The notes beneath the pieces are model-generated. The model saw only the letters and a list, made by a program, of their open reading frames with translations. It did no database searches and had not been told where the DNA came from. A stretch of 64,000 nucleotides of DNA from Variovorax guangxiensis (GTDB lineage Bacteria; Pseudomonadota; Gammaproteobacteria; Burkholderiales; Burkholderiaceae_C): the NCBI RefSeq assembly GCF_003952165.1, contig NZ_RXFT01000004.1:248001-312000 (forward strand), written 5' to 3'. Below, piece by piece: positions 35,857 to 44,986 of this stretch. The first letter of the stretch is position 1. Each line of letters starts with the position of its first letter. The position numbers were made by a program, and so were the translations under genes.

Positions 35857-36024
35857 TCAGCTGAAGTGGGACTGAAGCAGCCACAGCAGGCCGAGCACGA
35901 CAGCGAACAGCACCGCGAACATAACCCAGGCGCGCGTGAACGCCTGGGTCTCGGTGAGTTCGATCTGCTCGATCTGCCGTGAAGGAGGCGGGCTGACGGT
36001 AACGTCGGGTTGCGGTTGTGTCAT
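35857..36024 (-). CDS. 55-residue single-span membrane protein coupled to the MFS carrier
   Basis: A small frame begins at ATG 36022-36024, overlapping the stop of the MFS carrier gene as ATGA. It has a polar, Pro/Thr-rich first half and then one strong hydrophobic helix (AWVMFAVLFAVVLGLLWLL). The ATGA coupling makes chance unlikely. It could be a small subunit or assembly factor of the transporter, or an independent membrane peptide. No family is recognised. Confidence 0.65.
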   Translation of the reverse strand: MTQPQPDVTVSPPPSRQIEQIELTETQAFTRAWVMFAVLFAVVLGLLWLLQSHFS

Positions 36025-37319
36025 TTCCCCACTGTACAGCGCAGTTCGCCGGCCGTGGCCGGCTTTGCACGGGCATCCATCCGCGACATCGTCCACATGA
36101 TGGCGGCCGCCACCAGGTTGGCTCCCACGCTGAACAAGATCGGCAGCAGGTAGCTGCGGCTGATGTCGAAGGCATAGCCCGCGGCGGCCGGACCGACCAG
36201 CGTGCCGAAGGCCACGCTGGTGTAGAGCACGCCGATGATCGCGCTGATGTTGCGCCCGCCGAAGTAGTCCATCACCAGCGCCGGCAGCAGCGCGACGAAG
36301 CCGCCGTAGAACGCGCCGTAGAAGAAGGCGAACACCGCCAGCCCCCGGAAGCCGTCCGATGAGGCCCACACCAGCAGCGAAAGCGCCATGCCGGTGGACA
36401 TCAGCAGCATGGTCTGCGCGCGCCCCATGCGGTCGGCAAGCCCGCCCAGGAAGAAACGCCCGGCCGTGCTGCCCACGCCGATGGCCCCCAGCAGCAGCAC
36501 CGCCGACGCGTTCGGCACCCCGTGGTCCAGCGCATAGGGCACCAGGTGCACGAAGGGCACGAACAGGCCGAACGAGCTGATGAGGCAGGCTACGTACAGG
36601 CCGGCGAAGCGCCGCGAGCGCACGGCATCGCGCACCGTGAAGCCCTCGGGCCGGGCTGTTTGGGCCTGAGGCAGGGGAGCATCGCCATCCGGCCCCAGGC
36701 CACGGTCGCGCGGGTCGTTCTCGATCAGCAGCGCCATGCCCACGCCCACCACCACCGCCAGCACACCCAGCGCCAGGTAGGCGTTGCGCCAGCCCAGCGT
36801 CTCGATGAATAGCGATGCCAGCGGCGGCATCACCAGCGTGCCCACGCCGATGCCGCTCACCGCCAGCCCCGAAGCGAAACCGCGCCGCCGGACGAACCAG
36901 CGCTGCACCGCGCCCAGCACCGGCACGTACGAAGCGCCGACGCCCAAGCCCACGCCGAGCCCATAGGCGAGGTAGATCTGCGTCAGGCTCCGTGCCTGCC
37001 CCGCGAGCGCAAGCCCCAGCCCCACCAGCACCATGCCCGCCACGGCCAGCCGCCGCGAACCCCAGCGGTCGGCCAGCGGCCCGCTGAGCACGCCGAGGCC
37101 GAAGTAGAGAAAGCCCGCCAGCGAGAACACCAGCGACACCGACCCGCGCGAGGCGCCGAAGTCCTTCTGCAGCGATTCGAGAAAGGCGCTGAAGGTGTAG
37201 GCGCAGCCGAAGCCCACGAAGGTCACGGCAAAGGCGCCCGCGACCACCAGCCAGCCTCGGAAAAGGCCCGCGCCTTGCTGCGATGCGGAAGAAGGCTGGC
37301 TCGGAGGTGTGGTCTTCAT
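36021..37319 (-). CDS. Major facilitator superfamily transporter, oxalate/formate antiporter (OFA) type
   Basis: This 432-residue inner-membrane carrier has 12 predicted helices. The N-terminal FRGWLVVAGAFAVTFVGFGCAYTFSAFLESLQKDFG with the following RGSVSLVFSLAGFLYFGLGVLSGPLADRWGSRR is the MFS motif A region of the OFA group. AQRWFVRRRGFASGLAVSGIGVGTLVMPPL is the conserved helix 4-5 stretch. Substrates of this group are monocarboxylates or dicarboxylates such as oxalate or formate, but the actual one is not predictable. It is divergent from the GcvA-like regulator at 37449-38438, which probably controls it. Confidence 0.88.
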   Translation of the reverse strand: MKTTPPSQPSSASQQGAGLFRGWLVVAGAFAVTFVGFGCAYTFSAFLESLQKDFGASRGSVSLVFSLAGFLYFGLGVLSGPLADRWGSRRLAVAGMVLVGLGLALAGQARSLTQIYLAYGLGVGLGVGASYVPVLGAVQRWFVRRRGFASGLAVSGIGVGTLVMPPLASLFIETLGWRNAYLALGVLAVVVGVGMALLIENDPRDRGLGPDGDAPLPQAQTARPEGFTVRDAVRSRRFAGLYVACLISSFGLFVPFVHLVPYALDHGVPNASAVLLLGAIGVGSTAGRFFLGGLADRMGRAQTMLLMSTGMALSLLVWASSDGFRGLAVFAFFYGAFYGGFVALLPALVMDYFGGRNISAIIGVLYTSVAFGTLVGPAAAGYAFDISRSYLLPILFSVGANLVAAAIMWTMSRMDARAKPATAGELRCTVGK

Positions 37320-37478
37320 GCGGGTGTCCGGATCAAAATATCTAAGCTCGCGAGACTCGTTCTGGCCACGCGGATGCTGATACTCCTCCTTTGCTGTCTG
37401 CGGCACAAACCAGAATTTCTGCCTCTTTCGAATCAGTCTGGCTAAACGATGGAACATTAGCTCCCGCCACTCAACGCA

Positions 37479-38438
37479 CTGCGCGCCTTCGAGGCCACCG
37501 CGCGCCATCTGTCGGTGAAGAACGCGGCCGACGAGCTCTGCGTGACGCCGGGCGCCGTGAGCCAGCTCGTCAAGGCGCTGGAGCTGCACCTGGGCGTGCA
37601 GCTGTTCCGCCGCGTCAACCGGGGCATCTTTCTGACCGACGCGGGCCAGGCCTACCTGCCGCCGGTGCGCAATGCGTTCAGGCAGATCAGCGATGCGACG
37701 CAGAAGCTGGCCGTGCCCGCCGAGAGCGGCCTGCTCACCGTGAGCACCACGCCGTTTTTCGCCTCGGCGTGGCTGGTGCCGAGGCTCAAGTCATTCCAGA
37801 AGGCACATCCCGACATCGACCTGCAGGTGCAGGCGAGCAACGCGCTGGCCGATTTCTCGCGCGACGGCGTGGATGTCGCCATTCGCCACGGCACGGGCCA
37901 TTACCCGGGGCTCGTCAGCCAATGCGTGCTGACCGTCGAGGTTGTTCCCGTTGCTGCGCCTTCGCTGGTGGCCGAGCTGGGCAAGCCCGCGAAGCCAGCC
38001 GATCTGCTGCACTGGCCGCGCGTGAACGACGCGCAGCGCAAGGGCTGGCGCCTGTGGTTCGCGGCGCAGGGCGTGGCCGATACGGGCCCGGTGCGCGGAC
38101 CGTCCTTCGACGATGCTGGCCTTTTGCTGGGGGCTGTGCAGACCGGGCAGGGCGTCGCCTTGCTGCCGGCTGCACTGGTGGCGAGCGACGTGGCCGAGGG
38201 CAGGCTGGTGCGTCTCTTCAAGGCCGCACTGCTCGACGGCTTCGCCTACCACCTCGTGTATCCGCCGGCCAGCCACGAACGGCCGAAGGTGGCGGCCTTC
38301 CGTTCATGGCTCGCTGAGGCGATGGGCGACGGCGGCGCTCAGACCGCTGCGAGAAAGACCTCGGCGTCGCCGCCCTCGCACTTCCAGTCGGCGAAGACGC
38401 CGACGAGGCTGCAGCTGGTGCAGCGGCAGCCGAGGTAG
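37479..38438 (+). CDS. GcvA-like LysR regulator; normal start is interrupted by an amber codon
   Basis: The frame encodes a GcvA-type regulator: LPPLNALRAFEATARHLS, then DELCVTPGAVSQLVKALE (recognition helix), FLTDAGQAYLPP, and a LysR effector domain. The expected start is ATG at 37449-37451, but the frame reads ATG-GAA-CAT-TAG before CTC (Leu of LPPL). The only in-frame non-ATG options are CTG 37479 (used here as the boundary) or GTG 37515, which would cut the first HTH helix. The protein is therefore either made from a poor start or inactivated. The last ~30 residues (RKTSASPPSHF onward) overlap the convergent gene by 100 bases and are not typical. The divergent MFS gene is the expected target. 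Confidence 0.6.
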   Translation: MRAFEATARHLSVKNAADELCVTPGAVSQLVKALELHLGVQLFRRVNRGIFLTDAGQAYLPPVRNAFRQISDATQKLAVPAESGLLTVSTTPFFASAWLVPRLKSFQKAHPDIDLQVQASNALADFSRDGVDVAIRHGTGHYPGLVSQCVLTVEVVPVAAPSLVAELGKPAKPADLLHWPRVNDAQRKGWRLWFAAQGVADTGPVRGPSFDDAGLLLGAVQTGQGVALLPAALVASDVAEGRLVRLFKAALLDGFAYHLVYPPASHERPKVAAFRSWLAEAMGDGGAQTAARKTSASPPSHFQSAKTPTRLQLVQRQPR

Positions 38439-38779
38439 TACCAGCGCACGTCGTTGCTCTCGGCGTAGAGCGCAACGCCCGACACCAGTTCGAAGCTTTC
38501 CTCGCCGCACACGCATTCGTGGCCTCCGAACTCGGCCTCGTCCGCGTATTCGGCGCTATCGCCCATCAGGTGCACATTGCCGCAGGCCCTACAGGTGCGG
38601 CGGGCTGCGCCAGTCTCCTCGTCGCTTTCCAGACTGAACACGCGATGGCCGCAGATGCATGCCGATGCGGCGAAGCGGGTGGCAGGGTACTTGTTGGCCT
38701 TGCTGTAGCGCTGGATCTCGGCTTGCGTGTCTTCAGGGCCGTTGCCGTACCAGTAGCGGCCTTTCTTTTTCAGAGCCAT
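38339..38779 (-). CDS. Cysteine-rich zinc-binding hypothetical protein
   Basis: This 146-residue protein contains several cysteine knuckles: SACICGH, CRACGNVH, HECVCGEES and CRCTSCSLVG, with aromatic-rich acidic spacers such as SNDVRWYYL. Ten or so cysteines and histidines would suit two zinc ribbons. The N-terminus (MALKKKGRYWYGN) is basic and could bind nucleic acid. No family is recognised. It overlaps the regulator gene tail to tail by 100 bases, so one of the two 3' ends may be misread, but the Cys pattern is too regular to be noise. Confidence 0.72.
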   Translation of the reverse strand: MALKKKGRYWYGNGPEDTQAEIQRYSKANKYPATRFAASACICGHRVFSLESDEETGAARRTCRACGNVHLMGDSAEYADEAEFGGHECVCGEESFELVSGVALYAESNDVRWYYLGCRCTSCSLVGVFADWKCEGGDAEVFLAAV

Positions 38780-38832
38780 GCGGTCTTCCTTTTTCCTCTG
38801 TTCGGTGTACGGCAGATTCTGGCGCGCGCCAG

Positions 38833-39771
38833 CTACAGCAGCTCGATGCCCGGCAGGCTCTTGAAGCAGCTCTCGCGCGTGATGCGCACGAAGTCGGCGA
38901 GCCAGGGCTGTGCCGAGGTGCCCTGTGTGCACGCCATGTAGAGCCGGCCGGTCAGCCCCTTGCTGCCCACGCGGCGCGCGGTGACATAGCCGCGGTCCAG
39001 GTAGTTCTGCACCGCCCACAGCGGCAGCGTCGCCACGCCGCGCCCGCTGGCCACCAGCTGCAGCATCGCGACCGTGAGTTCGGTGGTGCGCCGGTGCGCG
39101 GGCTCCACGCCGGCGGGGCCGAGCACCTGCCGCACGATGTCGAGCATATCGTCGGGCACCGGGTAGGTGATGAGCGTCTGGTCGGCGAAGTGCCGTGCCG
39201 TGAGGTAGGCCTTGGCAACGAGCGGGTGTTCGTTGGCCAGCAGTGCCACGATCTCGAAGCGGAACAGCGCGTGGTAGTCCACGGTTTCGCCGGGGTCCTG
39301 CTCGGACACGATCGCCACCTCGGCGCGGTTCTGCATCACCAGCGCGATCGGGTCGGGGTGGAAGCCCGAGACGATGTCGAGTTCGATCTCGGGCCAGCGC
39401 TGGCGAAAGGCGTCCATGGCTGGCATGAGCCAGTCGAAGCAGGTGTGGCACTCGACCACGATGCGCAGCTGGCCGCTGCGCCCGAGCGCAAGCCGGGCCA
39501 CGTCGCGCTCGGCTTCCTCGATGAGCGGCAGCGCGGTGTCGGCCAGCTGAAGCAGTCGCAGGCCGGTGGTGCTGAACTGCGGCGGCACCGACTTGCGCTC
39601 GAACAGCTGCGCGCCGTAGCGGTCTTCCAGCAGCTTGATCTGGTGCGACAGCGCCGATTGCGTGAGGTTGAGCAGCTGCGCGGCGCGCACGAGGCTGCCG
39701 GTGTCGCGCAGCGCGATGAGCGTGCGCAGGTGGCGTATTTCAAGGATCGATTGCTGCATGGCGGGCTGCAT
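38833..39771 (-). CDS. metR: LysR-family regulator of methionine synthesis, MetR-like
   Basis: This 312-residue LysR regulator has the HTH EIRHLRTLIALRDTGSLVRAAQLLNLTQSALSHQIKLLED, where the NLTQSALSHQ recognition helix is typical of MetR. The effector domain has VECHTCFDWLMPAMDAFR, PEIELDIVSGFHPDPIALV and the MetR-like VPPQF stretch. It is divergent from metE, which MetR activates with homocysteine as co-inducer. A MetR box overlaps its proposed ATG (39769-39771). That supports the next ATG (39757-39759, MQQSILEI) as the real start; both are given as possible. Confidence 0.88.
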   Translation of the reverse strand: MQPAMQQSILEIRHLRTLIALRDTGSLVRAAQLLNLTQSALSHQIKLLEDRYGAQLFERKSVPPQFSTTGLRLLQLADTALPLIEEAERDVARLALGRSGQLRIVVECHTCFDWLMPAMDAFRQRWPEIELDIVSGFHPDPIALVMQNRAEVAIVSEQDPGETVDYHALFRFEIVALLANEHPLVAKAYLTARHFADQTLITYPVPDDMLDIVRQVLGPAGVEPAHRRTTELTVAMLQLVASGRGVATLPLWAVQNYLDRGYVTARRVGSKGLTGRLYMACTQGTSAQPWLADFVRITRESCFKSLPGIELL

Positions 39772-39783
39772 GAAAAATATTCA
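39771..39783. promoter_or_regulatory. MetR box upstream of metE
   Basis: TGAA-AAATA-TTCA matches exactly the MetR consensus TGAA-N5-TTCA. It sits between metR and metE, about 90 bases before the MetE start used here. The box also covers the first base of the proposed metR ATG, which would allow autorepression. Confidence 0.8.
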
Positions 39784-39872
39784 ATCGAATGGGCAAAAGG
39801 TTTCGTTTGAATCATATGCCGCAAACGCCGACCATCCCGGATTCCCAAGATCAGCGACCGGATTACCTTCAA

Positions 39873-42218
39873 ATGACCACCCGTACCCACACCCTCGGCT
39901 TTCCGCGCATGGGCGCGCACCGGGAACTCAAGTTCGCCCTCGAGAAGCACTGGCGCGGCGAGATCGACCGTGCCGCGCTCGAAGCGGTCGGCGAGCAGCT
40001 GCGCGCCCGCCACTGGCAGGCCCAGCGCGATGCAGGGCTCGACTTCGTGACGGTGGGCGATTTCGCCTACTACGACCATGTGGCCAACCACATCCAGCTG
40101 CTCGGCTGCGAGCCGGCGCGCTTCGGCTTCCATGGCGACGAGCCCGAACTTTCGCGCTACTTCAAGATGGCGCGCGGCGTGGAGAGCGAAGCGGCCCACG
40201 CGCACGGCGAAGGCTGCGCGCACGGCAGCGAAGGCACCTTCGCGCTGGAGATGACCAAGTGGTTCGACACCAACTACCACTACCTCGTGCCCGAGTTCGA
40301 TGCGCGCACGCAGTTCAGGCTGGCCTCGACGCGCCTCTTCGACGAGGTGGCGCAGGCGCAGCAGGCCGGCCACGCGGTCAAGGCCGTGCTGCTGGGGCCG
40401 CTGAGCTTCCTGTACCTCGGCAAGGAGAAGGCGGCCGGCTTCGACCGCTTCTCGCTGCTCGATGCGCTGCTTCCGGTGTACGAGCAGGTGCTCACGCGGC
40501 TGAAGCAGCAGGGCGTGGAGTGGGTGCAGATCGACGAGCCCATCCTCGGCCTCGACCTGCCCGATGCATGGCGCAACGCCTTCGAGCGCGCCTACTGGCA
40601 ACTCGCCCGCAGCGCGCCGAAGCTGCTGCTGGCCACGTATTTCTCGCCGCTGTCGGACAACCTGCGCCTGGCCTGCCAGCTGCCGGTGGCCGGCCTGCAC
40701 GTCGACGCGGTGCGTTCGCCGCAGGAGCTCACGGGCGTGGCCGACTGGCTGCCGGCGCACAAGGTGCTGTCGGTCGGCGTGGTCGACGGGCGCAACATCT
40801 GGCGCACCGACGTCGATGCGGCACTTGCCAAGCTCAGGCAGGTGGCGGGCAAGCACCAGGGCGAGCTGTGGATCGCGCCTTCGTGCTCGCTGCTGCATGT
40901 GCCCTTCAGCCTTGCGGCGGAAACGAAGCTCGATGCGGAACTGAAATCGTGGCTCGCCTTCGCCGTCGAGAAGCTCGACGAGCTGCGCGTGCTGCGTGCG
41001 GCCGTCGATGGCGACGAGGCCTCGGTCGCGTCCGAACTCGCGGCGGCCCGCGCCGCGGTGGAAGCTCGCCGCACCAGCCCGCGCGTGCATCGTGCAGATG
41101 TGGCCCTGCGCCTCGCGCGCAGCGTGGCGGGCGACGACAGCCGTGTCTCGTCGTTCGGAATGCGCCAGCTGGTGCAGCGCACGCGTTTCGCGCTGCCCGC
41201 GCTGCCGACCACCACCATCGGATCGTTCCCGCAGACCGCCGACATCCGCGCCGCCCGCGCCGCCTTCAAGCGCGGCGAACTCGACGCGGCCGGCTACCGC
41301 GAGAAGATGCGCGCCGAGATCGCACTGGCCGTGCGCAAGCAGGAGGAGCTGGGCATCGACGTGCTGGTGCATGGCGAGGCCGAGCGCAACGACATGGTCG
41401 AGTACTTCGGCGAGCAGCTCGACGGCTTCGCCTTCACCGCCAACGGCTGGGTGCAGTCGTACGGCTCGCGCTGCGTCAAGCCGCCGGTGATCTTCGGCGA
41501 CGTGGCGCGCCCCGCGCCGATGACGGTCGAATGGACCGCCTACGCGCAAGGCCTCACGAAGCTGCCAATGAAGGGCATGCTGACCGGCCCCGTCACCATC
41601 CTGCAGTGGTCCTTCGTGCGCGACGACCAGCCGCGCGCCACCACCTGCGAGCAGATAGCCTGGGCGATCCGTGACGAGGTGGTCGATCTCGAAGGCGCGG
41701 GCATCGGAATCATCCAGATCGACGAGCCGGCCATTCGCGAAGGCCTGCCGCTGCGCCGCGCCGGCTGGCCGGCTTATCTGAAGTCGGCCACGCGCGCTTT
41801 CCGCATCAGCGCCTCGGGCGTGCGCGACGAGACGCAGATCCACACGCACATGTGCTATTCGGAGTTCAACGACATCCTGCCTGAGATCGCGGCCATGGAC
41901 GCCGACGTGATCACCATCGAGACGAGCCGCTCAGACATGGAACTGCTGCGCGGCTTCGGGGGCGAGCACAACGCGGGCGGTTTCCGCTACCCCAACGAGA
42001 TCGGCCCGGGCGTTTACGACATCCACTCGCCGCGCGTGCCTTCGGTCGAAGAAATCGTGCGGCTGATGCGCAAGGCGGCCGACGTGGTGCCGCCCGCCAA
42101 CCTGTGGATCAACCCCGACTGCGGCCTCAAGACTCGCGGCTGGCCCGAGACGGAGGCGGCGCTTTCGAACATGGTGGCGGCTGCGAAGCAGCTGCGCAGG
42201 GAGCTGGCGCAGGCCTGA
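39873..42218 (+). CDS. metE: Cobalamin-independent methionine synthase
   Basis: This 781-residue enzyme makes methionine from homocysteine and 5-methyltetrahydrofolate triglutamate without vitamin B12. The start [24 protein letters not shown] fits the family, although the frame is open to 39789. The C-terminal catalytic half has the Zn ligands in HMCYSEFND and [11 protein letters not shown], plus [16 protein letters not shown] and FLRDDQPR-like FVRDDQPRA. The N-terminal domain carries an unusual His/Cys-rich insertion, [16 protein letters not shown], near residue 107, where relatives have a short loop. There is no B12 riboswitch before it. Expression is expected to follow MetR. Confidence 0.95.
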   Translation: MTTRTHTLGFPRMGAHRELKFALEKHWRGEIDRAALEAVGEQLRARHWQAQRDAGLDFVTVGDFAYYDHVANHIQLLGCEPARFGFHGDEPELSRYFKMARGVESEAAHAHGEGCAHGSEGTFALEMTKWFDTNYHYLVPEFDARTQFRLASTRLFDEVAQAQQAGHAVKAVLLGPLSFLYLGKEKAAGFDRFSLLDALLPVYEQVLTRLKQQGVEWVQIDEPILGLDLPDAWRNAFERAYWQLARSAPKLLLATYFSPLSDNLRLACQLPVAGLHVDAVRSPQELTGVADWLPAHKVLSVGVVDGRNIWRTDVDAALAKLRQVAGKHQGELWIAPSCSLLHVPFSLAAETKLDAELKSWLAFAVEKLDELRVLRAAVDGDEASVASELAAARAAVEARRTSPRVHRADVALRLARSVAGDDSRVSSFGMRQLVQRTRFALPALPTTTIGSFPQTADIRAARAAFKRGELDAAGYREKMRAEIALAVRKQEELGIDVLVHGEAERNDMVEYFGEQLDGFAFTANGWVQSYGSRCVKPPVIFGDVARPAPMTVEWTAYAQGLTKLPMKGMLTGPVTILQWSFVRDDQPRATTCEQIAWAIRDEVVDLEGAGIGIIQIDEPAIREGLPLRRAGWPAYLKSATRAFRISASGVRDETQIHTHMCYSEFNDILPEIAAMDADVITIETSRSDMELLRGFGGEHNAGGFRYPNEIGPGVYDIHSPRVPSVEEIVRLMRKAADVVPPANLWINPDCGLKTRGWPETEAALSNMVAAAKQLRRELAQA

Positions 42219-42233
42219 AGCACGGAAGAGACC

Positions 42234-42268
42234 GGGGCGGACGGGGGCGGACCAGGGCGGCGGGAGGG
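42234..42268 (+). other. Candidate G-quadruplex between metE and the next gene
   Basis: Five G-runs of at least three (42234-42237, 42243-42247, 42255-42257, 42262-42264, 42266-42268) have loops of 5, 7, 4 and 1 base on the coding strand. This meets the usual four-run criterion. It lies in the gap between the metE stop and the ATG at 42296, so it would be in the mRNA and could affect translation or 3' ends. Confidence 0.55.
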
Positions 42269-42295
42269 AAACGCCGGCGTGCCAATAATGGCGCC

Positions 42296-43150
42296 ATGCT
42301 TTCCCCGAACCGTCTCTTCCTCTTCCGTTTCTCCCTGTTGCTTCTCTTGCTCCCGCCCCCCTTGATGGGCTGGGCGCAGAGCCGTGCGGAAGCGCTGCTG
42401 CAGTTCGAAGGCGTGCAGCAGCGCTACCAGGCCTCCTACGGGCCTGGCGCCGTCTCGCGTGGTGCGAGAGAGCTGCTGGACCCCGACGACCAGGCCATCG
42501 CCGACAAGGCGCTCAAGGCGCTGGACACGGCGGCGACGCGCGCCTTCGACACGAAGGCCTCGGTGTCCGCCATCCAGCAGGAAGTTGCATCGGCCGGTAA
42601 CGGTGGTGCGGCACCCAACCCGCAATTGCTCGCCGCCGTGTCGCGCTTCGTGAAGCTGCGCACCGACTATGCGGCGATGAGCGATGCCGGCAAGGCGGAG
42701 TTCTTCAACCGCGAGCGCGCCAAGCCCGTGGACCCCGCGCGCGCGGAACTGCTGGAGCGCATGGCTGTGGCCGAGGTGCGCGAGATCGACTTCTCCAGCC
42801 AGTTGCTGATGAGCGCCGTCGTCAAGCAACTCGCGCGCGGCAATGGCGGCCAGTTCAGCTCGCTGCCCGACCGCACGCTCGACATGGCCCTCGACACGCT
42901 CTGGTCGCGCGGCGTGACCTCGACCCGCCCGCGCAACCTGATGCTCGTGGCGCGCGAATTCGAGAGGCAGGTGACGCAGGCGCTGCTCGCCGCGCTGCCC
43001 GATACCGACGTGGCCGCGCTGCTCGCATGGCGCAATGACCCGCAGGCCGCCGCCGAGCGCGAGGCGCTGGTGGGCACCTATCGCGCCGAGGTCAAGGGCA
43101 GCGGCGGCGTGGCGTTGCGCACGCTGATTCGCGCCTGGCCGCGTTCCTGA
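42296..43150 (+). CDS. Secreted hypothetical protein
   Basis: This 284-residue protein starts with a strong signal peptide ([22 protein letters not shown]). The rest is helical and moderately acidic, including [42 protein letters not shown] and [19 protein letters not shown]. No family is recognised. It sits 77 bases after metE and 100 bases before a Bug gene, so it is likely a separate unit. The sequence pattern suggests a periplasmic helical-bundle protein; a lipoprotein cysteine is absent. Confidence 0.7.
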   Translation: MLSPNRLFLFRFSLLLLLLPPPLMGWAQSRAEALLQFEGVQQRYQASYGPGAVSRGARELLDPDDQAIADKALKALDTAATRAFDTKASVSAIQQEVASAGNGGAAPNPQLLAAVSRFVKLRTDYAAMSDAGKAEFFNRERAKPVDPARAELLERMAVAEVREIDFSSQLLMSAVVKQLARGNGGQFSSLPDRTLDMALDTLWSRGVTSTRPRNLMLVAREFERQVTQALLAALPDTDVAALLAWRNDPQAAAEREALVGTYRAEVKGSGGVALRTLIRAWPRS

Positions 43151-43250
43151 CCGGCAGGCCTCTGGGAGAAATACCGAGGTCAAAGCCGACCCAGGAGCGT
43201 GCAATGGGCGCTGTACCTGACAACGACTCACAACACGCAGGAGACTTCCC

Positions 43251-44219
43251 ATGCTTTCCAACCGCATCGCATCGCTCGCCGCCGGGCTGGCCGTGTCCGT
43301 CCTCGCCCAAGGCGCCGCCGCGCAGGCCTGGCCAACCAAGCCGATCAGGCTGGTCGTTCCCTTTTCCGCAGGCGGCGCCAACGACCTGATGGCACGCGCG
43401 GCGGCCGAAGGCGCGTCGAAGCAGCTGGGGCAACCGGTGATCGTCGACAACAAGCCCGGCGCGGGCGCGGTGCTCGGCGCCGACGTGGTCGCCAAGAGCG
43501 CGCCCGACGGCTACACCTTCCTGGTGAGCGCGGCCGGCGTGGTGTCGAACAGCATGATCAAGAAGAGCATGCCGTACAAGGACGAGGCGCTGGTGCCGGT
43601 GGCCATGATCGGGCTGGCGCCTTCGGTGGTGGTGGTGCCGGCCGATGCGCCGTACAAGGACCTGAAGGAATTCGTCGCCGCGTCGAAGAAGTCGGGCAAC
43701 GGCTTCCACTGGGCCACCGCCGGCACGGGCAGCACGCCGCATTTCGTCGAGGGCATCCTGCAGACGAAATACGGCGGCAAGCTCGACGTGGTGCCCTACA
43801 AGAGCGGCTCGGAGTCGATCACCGCGGTGCTCGGCAGCCAGGTCGAGGCGACTTCCGAGGCCAGCATCGTGGTGCTGCCCTACGTGAAGAGCGGCAAGCT
43901 CAAGGCGCTGGCGGGCACGTGGACGCAACGCATCTCGGCCTACCCTGAACTGCCGACTGCGGCGGAGGAGGGCTTCCCCGAGATCCGCATCGCGCACTGG
44001 GCCGGCGTGCACGCGCCGCGCGGCACGCCCGACGCGATCATGGACAAGATGGCCGCGGCAGTCGACGCAGCAATGAAGTCGCCCGAGATCGCGAAGCGCC
44101 TGAAGGACATGGGCATCGAGCCCGTCGGTGGCACCCGCGCGAGCTTTGCCAAGTTCGTCGACGAGGAGCGTGCGCGGCTCGGCAGCGTGGTCAAGGCGAC
44201 CGGCATGAAGGAGGACTGA
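43251..44219 (+). CDS. Tripartite tricarboxylate transporter substrate-binding protein (Bug family)
   Basis: This is a second 322-residue Bug binding protein. The signal peptide ends in AQGAAAQ, and the [28 protein letters not shown] signature, [26 protein letters not shown] loop and [24 protein letters not shown] end are all present. It binds an unknown carboxylate in the periplasm. It is only distantly similar to the one at 24394. It has no linked permease or enzyme gene, so its ligand cannot be inferred from context. Confidence 0.92.
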   Translation: MLSNRIASLAAGLAVSVLAQGAAAQAWPTKPIRLVVPFSAGGANDLMARAAAEGASKQLGQPVIVDNKPGAGAVLGADVVAKSAPDGYTFLVSAAGVVSNSMIKKSMPYKDEALVPVAMIGLAPSVVVVPADAPYKDLKEFVAASKKSGNGFHWATAGTGSTPHFVEGILQTKYGGKLDVVPYKSGSESITAVLGSQVEATSEASIVVLPYVKSGKLKALAGTWTQRISAYPELPTAAEEGFPEIRIAHWAGVHAPRGTPDAIMDKMAAAVDAAMKSPEIAKRLKDMGIEPVGGTRASFAKFVDEERARLGSVVKATGMKED

Positions 44220-44547
44220 GCGGGCGAAGCGCTCCGGAACAGGCGCACCGGTTGGCATGCAACCTGCAAGAGCTCGTTGAAACGCGCGGCGAGGGGCGAG
44301 GCTGCCTTAGCACCTTTTGCTGAAAGGCCGAGCCAGGCTGCCAGGTTCCGCTTGACGGTCTAGAGACAAAGTATGCAAACTGCCCACGTTCTTGACGGCG
44401 CAAAGAGCACTTGGATTAGCGTTGTCAGAAAGTTCCTGGCTATTGTTTCAATTTCGTGAACACTGCGGTTCATTCTTCATAGGGTTTGCCCTAGTAATCC
44501 TGGTGCACACTTGCGGCACCGAAAAGCCCAATGAAGAAGGAATTGAA
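44220..44547. other. 328-base gene-free interval with regulatory signals only
   Basis: I found no convincing coding frame, RNA gene or mobile-element fragment here. It contains a TAGGG-TTTG-CCCTA palindrome (listed separately) and is more AT-rich towards the right side, as expected for the promoter region of the secreted-protein gene at 44548. Two TTGACG-like hexamers (near 44352 and 44392) have no good -10 partner. Confidence 0.6.
44480..44493. promoter_or_regulatory. TAGGG-TTTG-CCCTA palindrome upstream of the secreted DUF4148-like gene
   Basis: TAGGG (44480-44484) and CCCTA (44489-44493) are perfect inverted arms around TTTG, 55 bases before the start codon at 44548. I recall similar AGGG-N4-CCCT motifs upstream of secreted-protein genes in Burkholderiales, but cannot check this here. 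It is a candidate operator or promoter-overlapping element. Confidence 0.45.
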
Positions 44548-44901
44548 ATGAAGACCTCGAACATCCTCGCCGCCGCCGCTCTGTCCCTGCTCGCCGCCGC
44601 TGGCGCCCACGCAGAAACCTACGAAGGCGTCCAGCCCCTGACTTCCGGCTACAGCCGCGCCGACGTGGCGCCCCAGGCCGTGGCAGCCGCCCGTGCCGGC
44701 AACGCCTACAACGACAGCGAAGGCGCCGCTTCGACCGCAACGCCCGCTCTGACCGCTTCGGTCGACCGCGCCGCCGTCCGTAGCCAGGCCGTCGCCGCTG
44801 CACACGCTCCGGGCCAGAACCTGCGTCCCGAAACCTTCGCCGGCAGCGTGATCCCCGCGCAAGCCAAGGGCCTGACCTTCACGCGTCAAGCCGGCCTGTA
44901 A
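44548..44901 (+). CDS. Small secreted protein with repeated QAVAAA motif, DUF4148-like
   Basis: This 117-residue protein has a signal peptide (MKTSNILAAAALSLLAAAGAHA) and an Ala-rich mature part. A motif is repeated: SRADVAPQAVAAARAG and DRAAVRSQAVAAAHAPG. It ends FAGSVIPAQAKGLTFTRQAGL. This layout resembles DUF4148-type exported proteins common in Burkholderiales, whose function is unknown. A clear AAGGAA ribosome site precedes the ATG at 44548. An intrinsic terminator follows at 44953. Confidence 0.75.
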   Translation: MKTSNILAAAALSLLAAAGAHAETYEGVQPLTSGYSRADVAPQAVAAARAGNAYNDSEGAASTATPALTASVDRAAVRSQAVAAAHAPGQNLRPETFAGSVIPAQAKGLTFTRQAGL

Positions 44902-44952
44902 TTCGAAAGCGGCGCGAGCCGCTTCATCGAATCACAAGTCACACATCAGGAG

Positions 44953-44986
44953 AAACCGGACCTGCGAAAGCAGCGTCCGGTTTTTT
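44953..44986 (+). terminator. Intrinsic terminator between the secreted-protein gene and tag
   Basis: AAACCGGAC and GTCCGGTTT form the outer stem with a small inner TGC-GAAA-GCA hairpin, followed by six Ts (44981-44986). It lies 50 bases after the stop of the upstream gene on the plus strand. The T-run ends at the tag stop codon. Confidence 0.88.

Noticed and set aside
39784..39872. A B12 or SAM riboswitch before metE
   Set aside because: The leader is under 90 bases and lacks the conserved B12-box or SAM motifs; MetR control explains the regulation.
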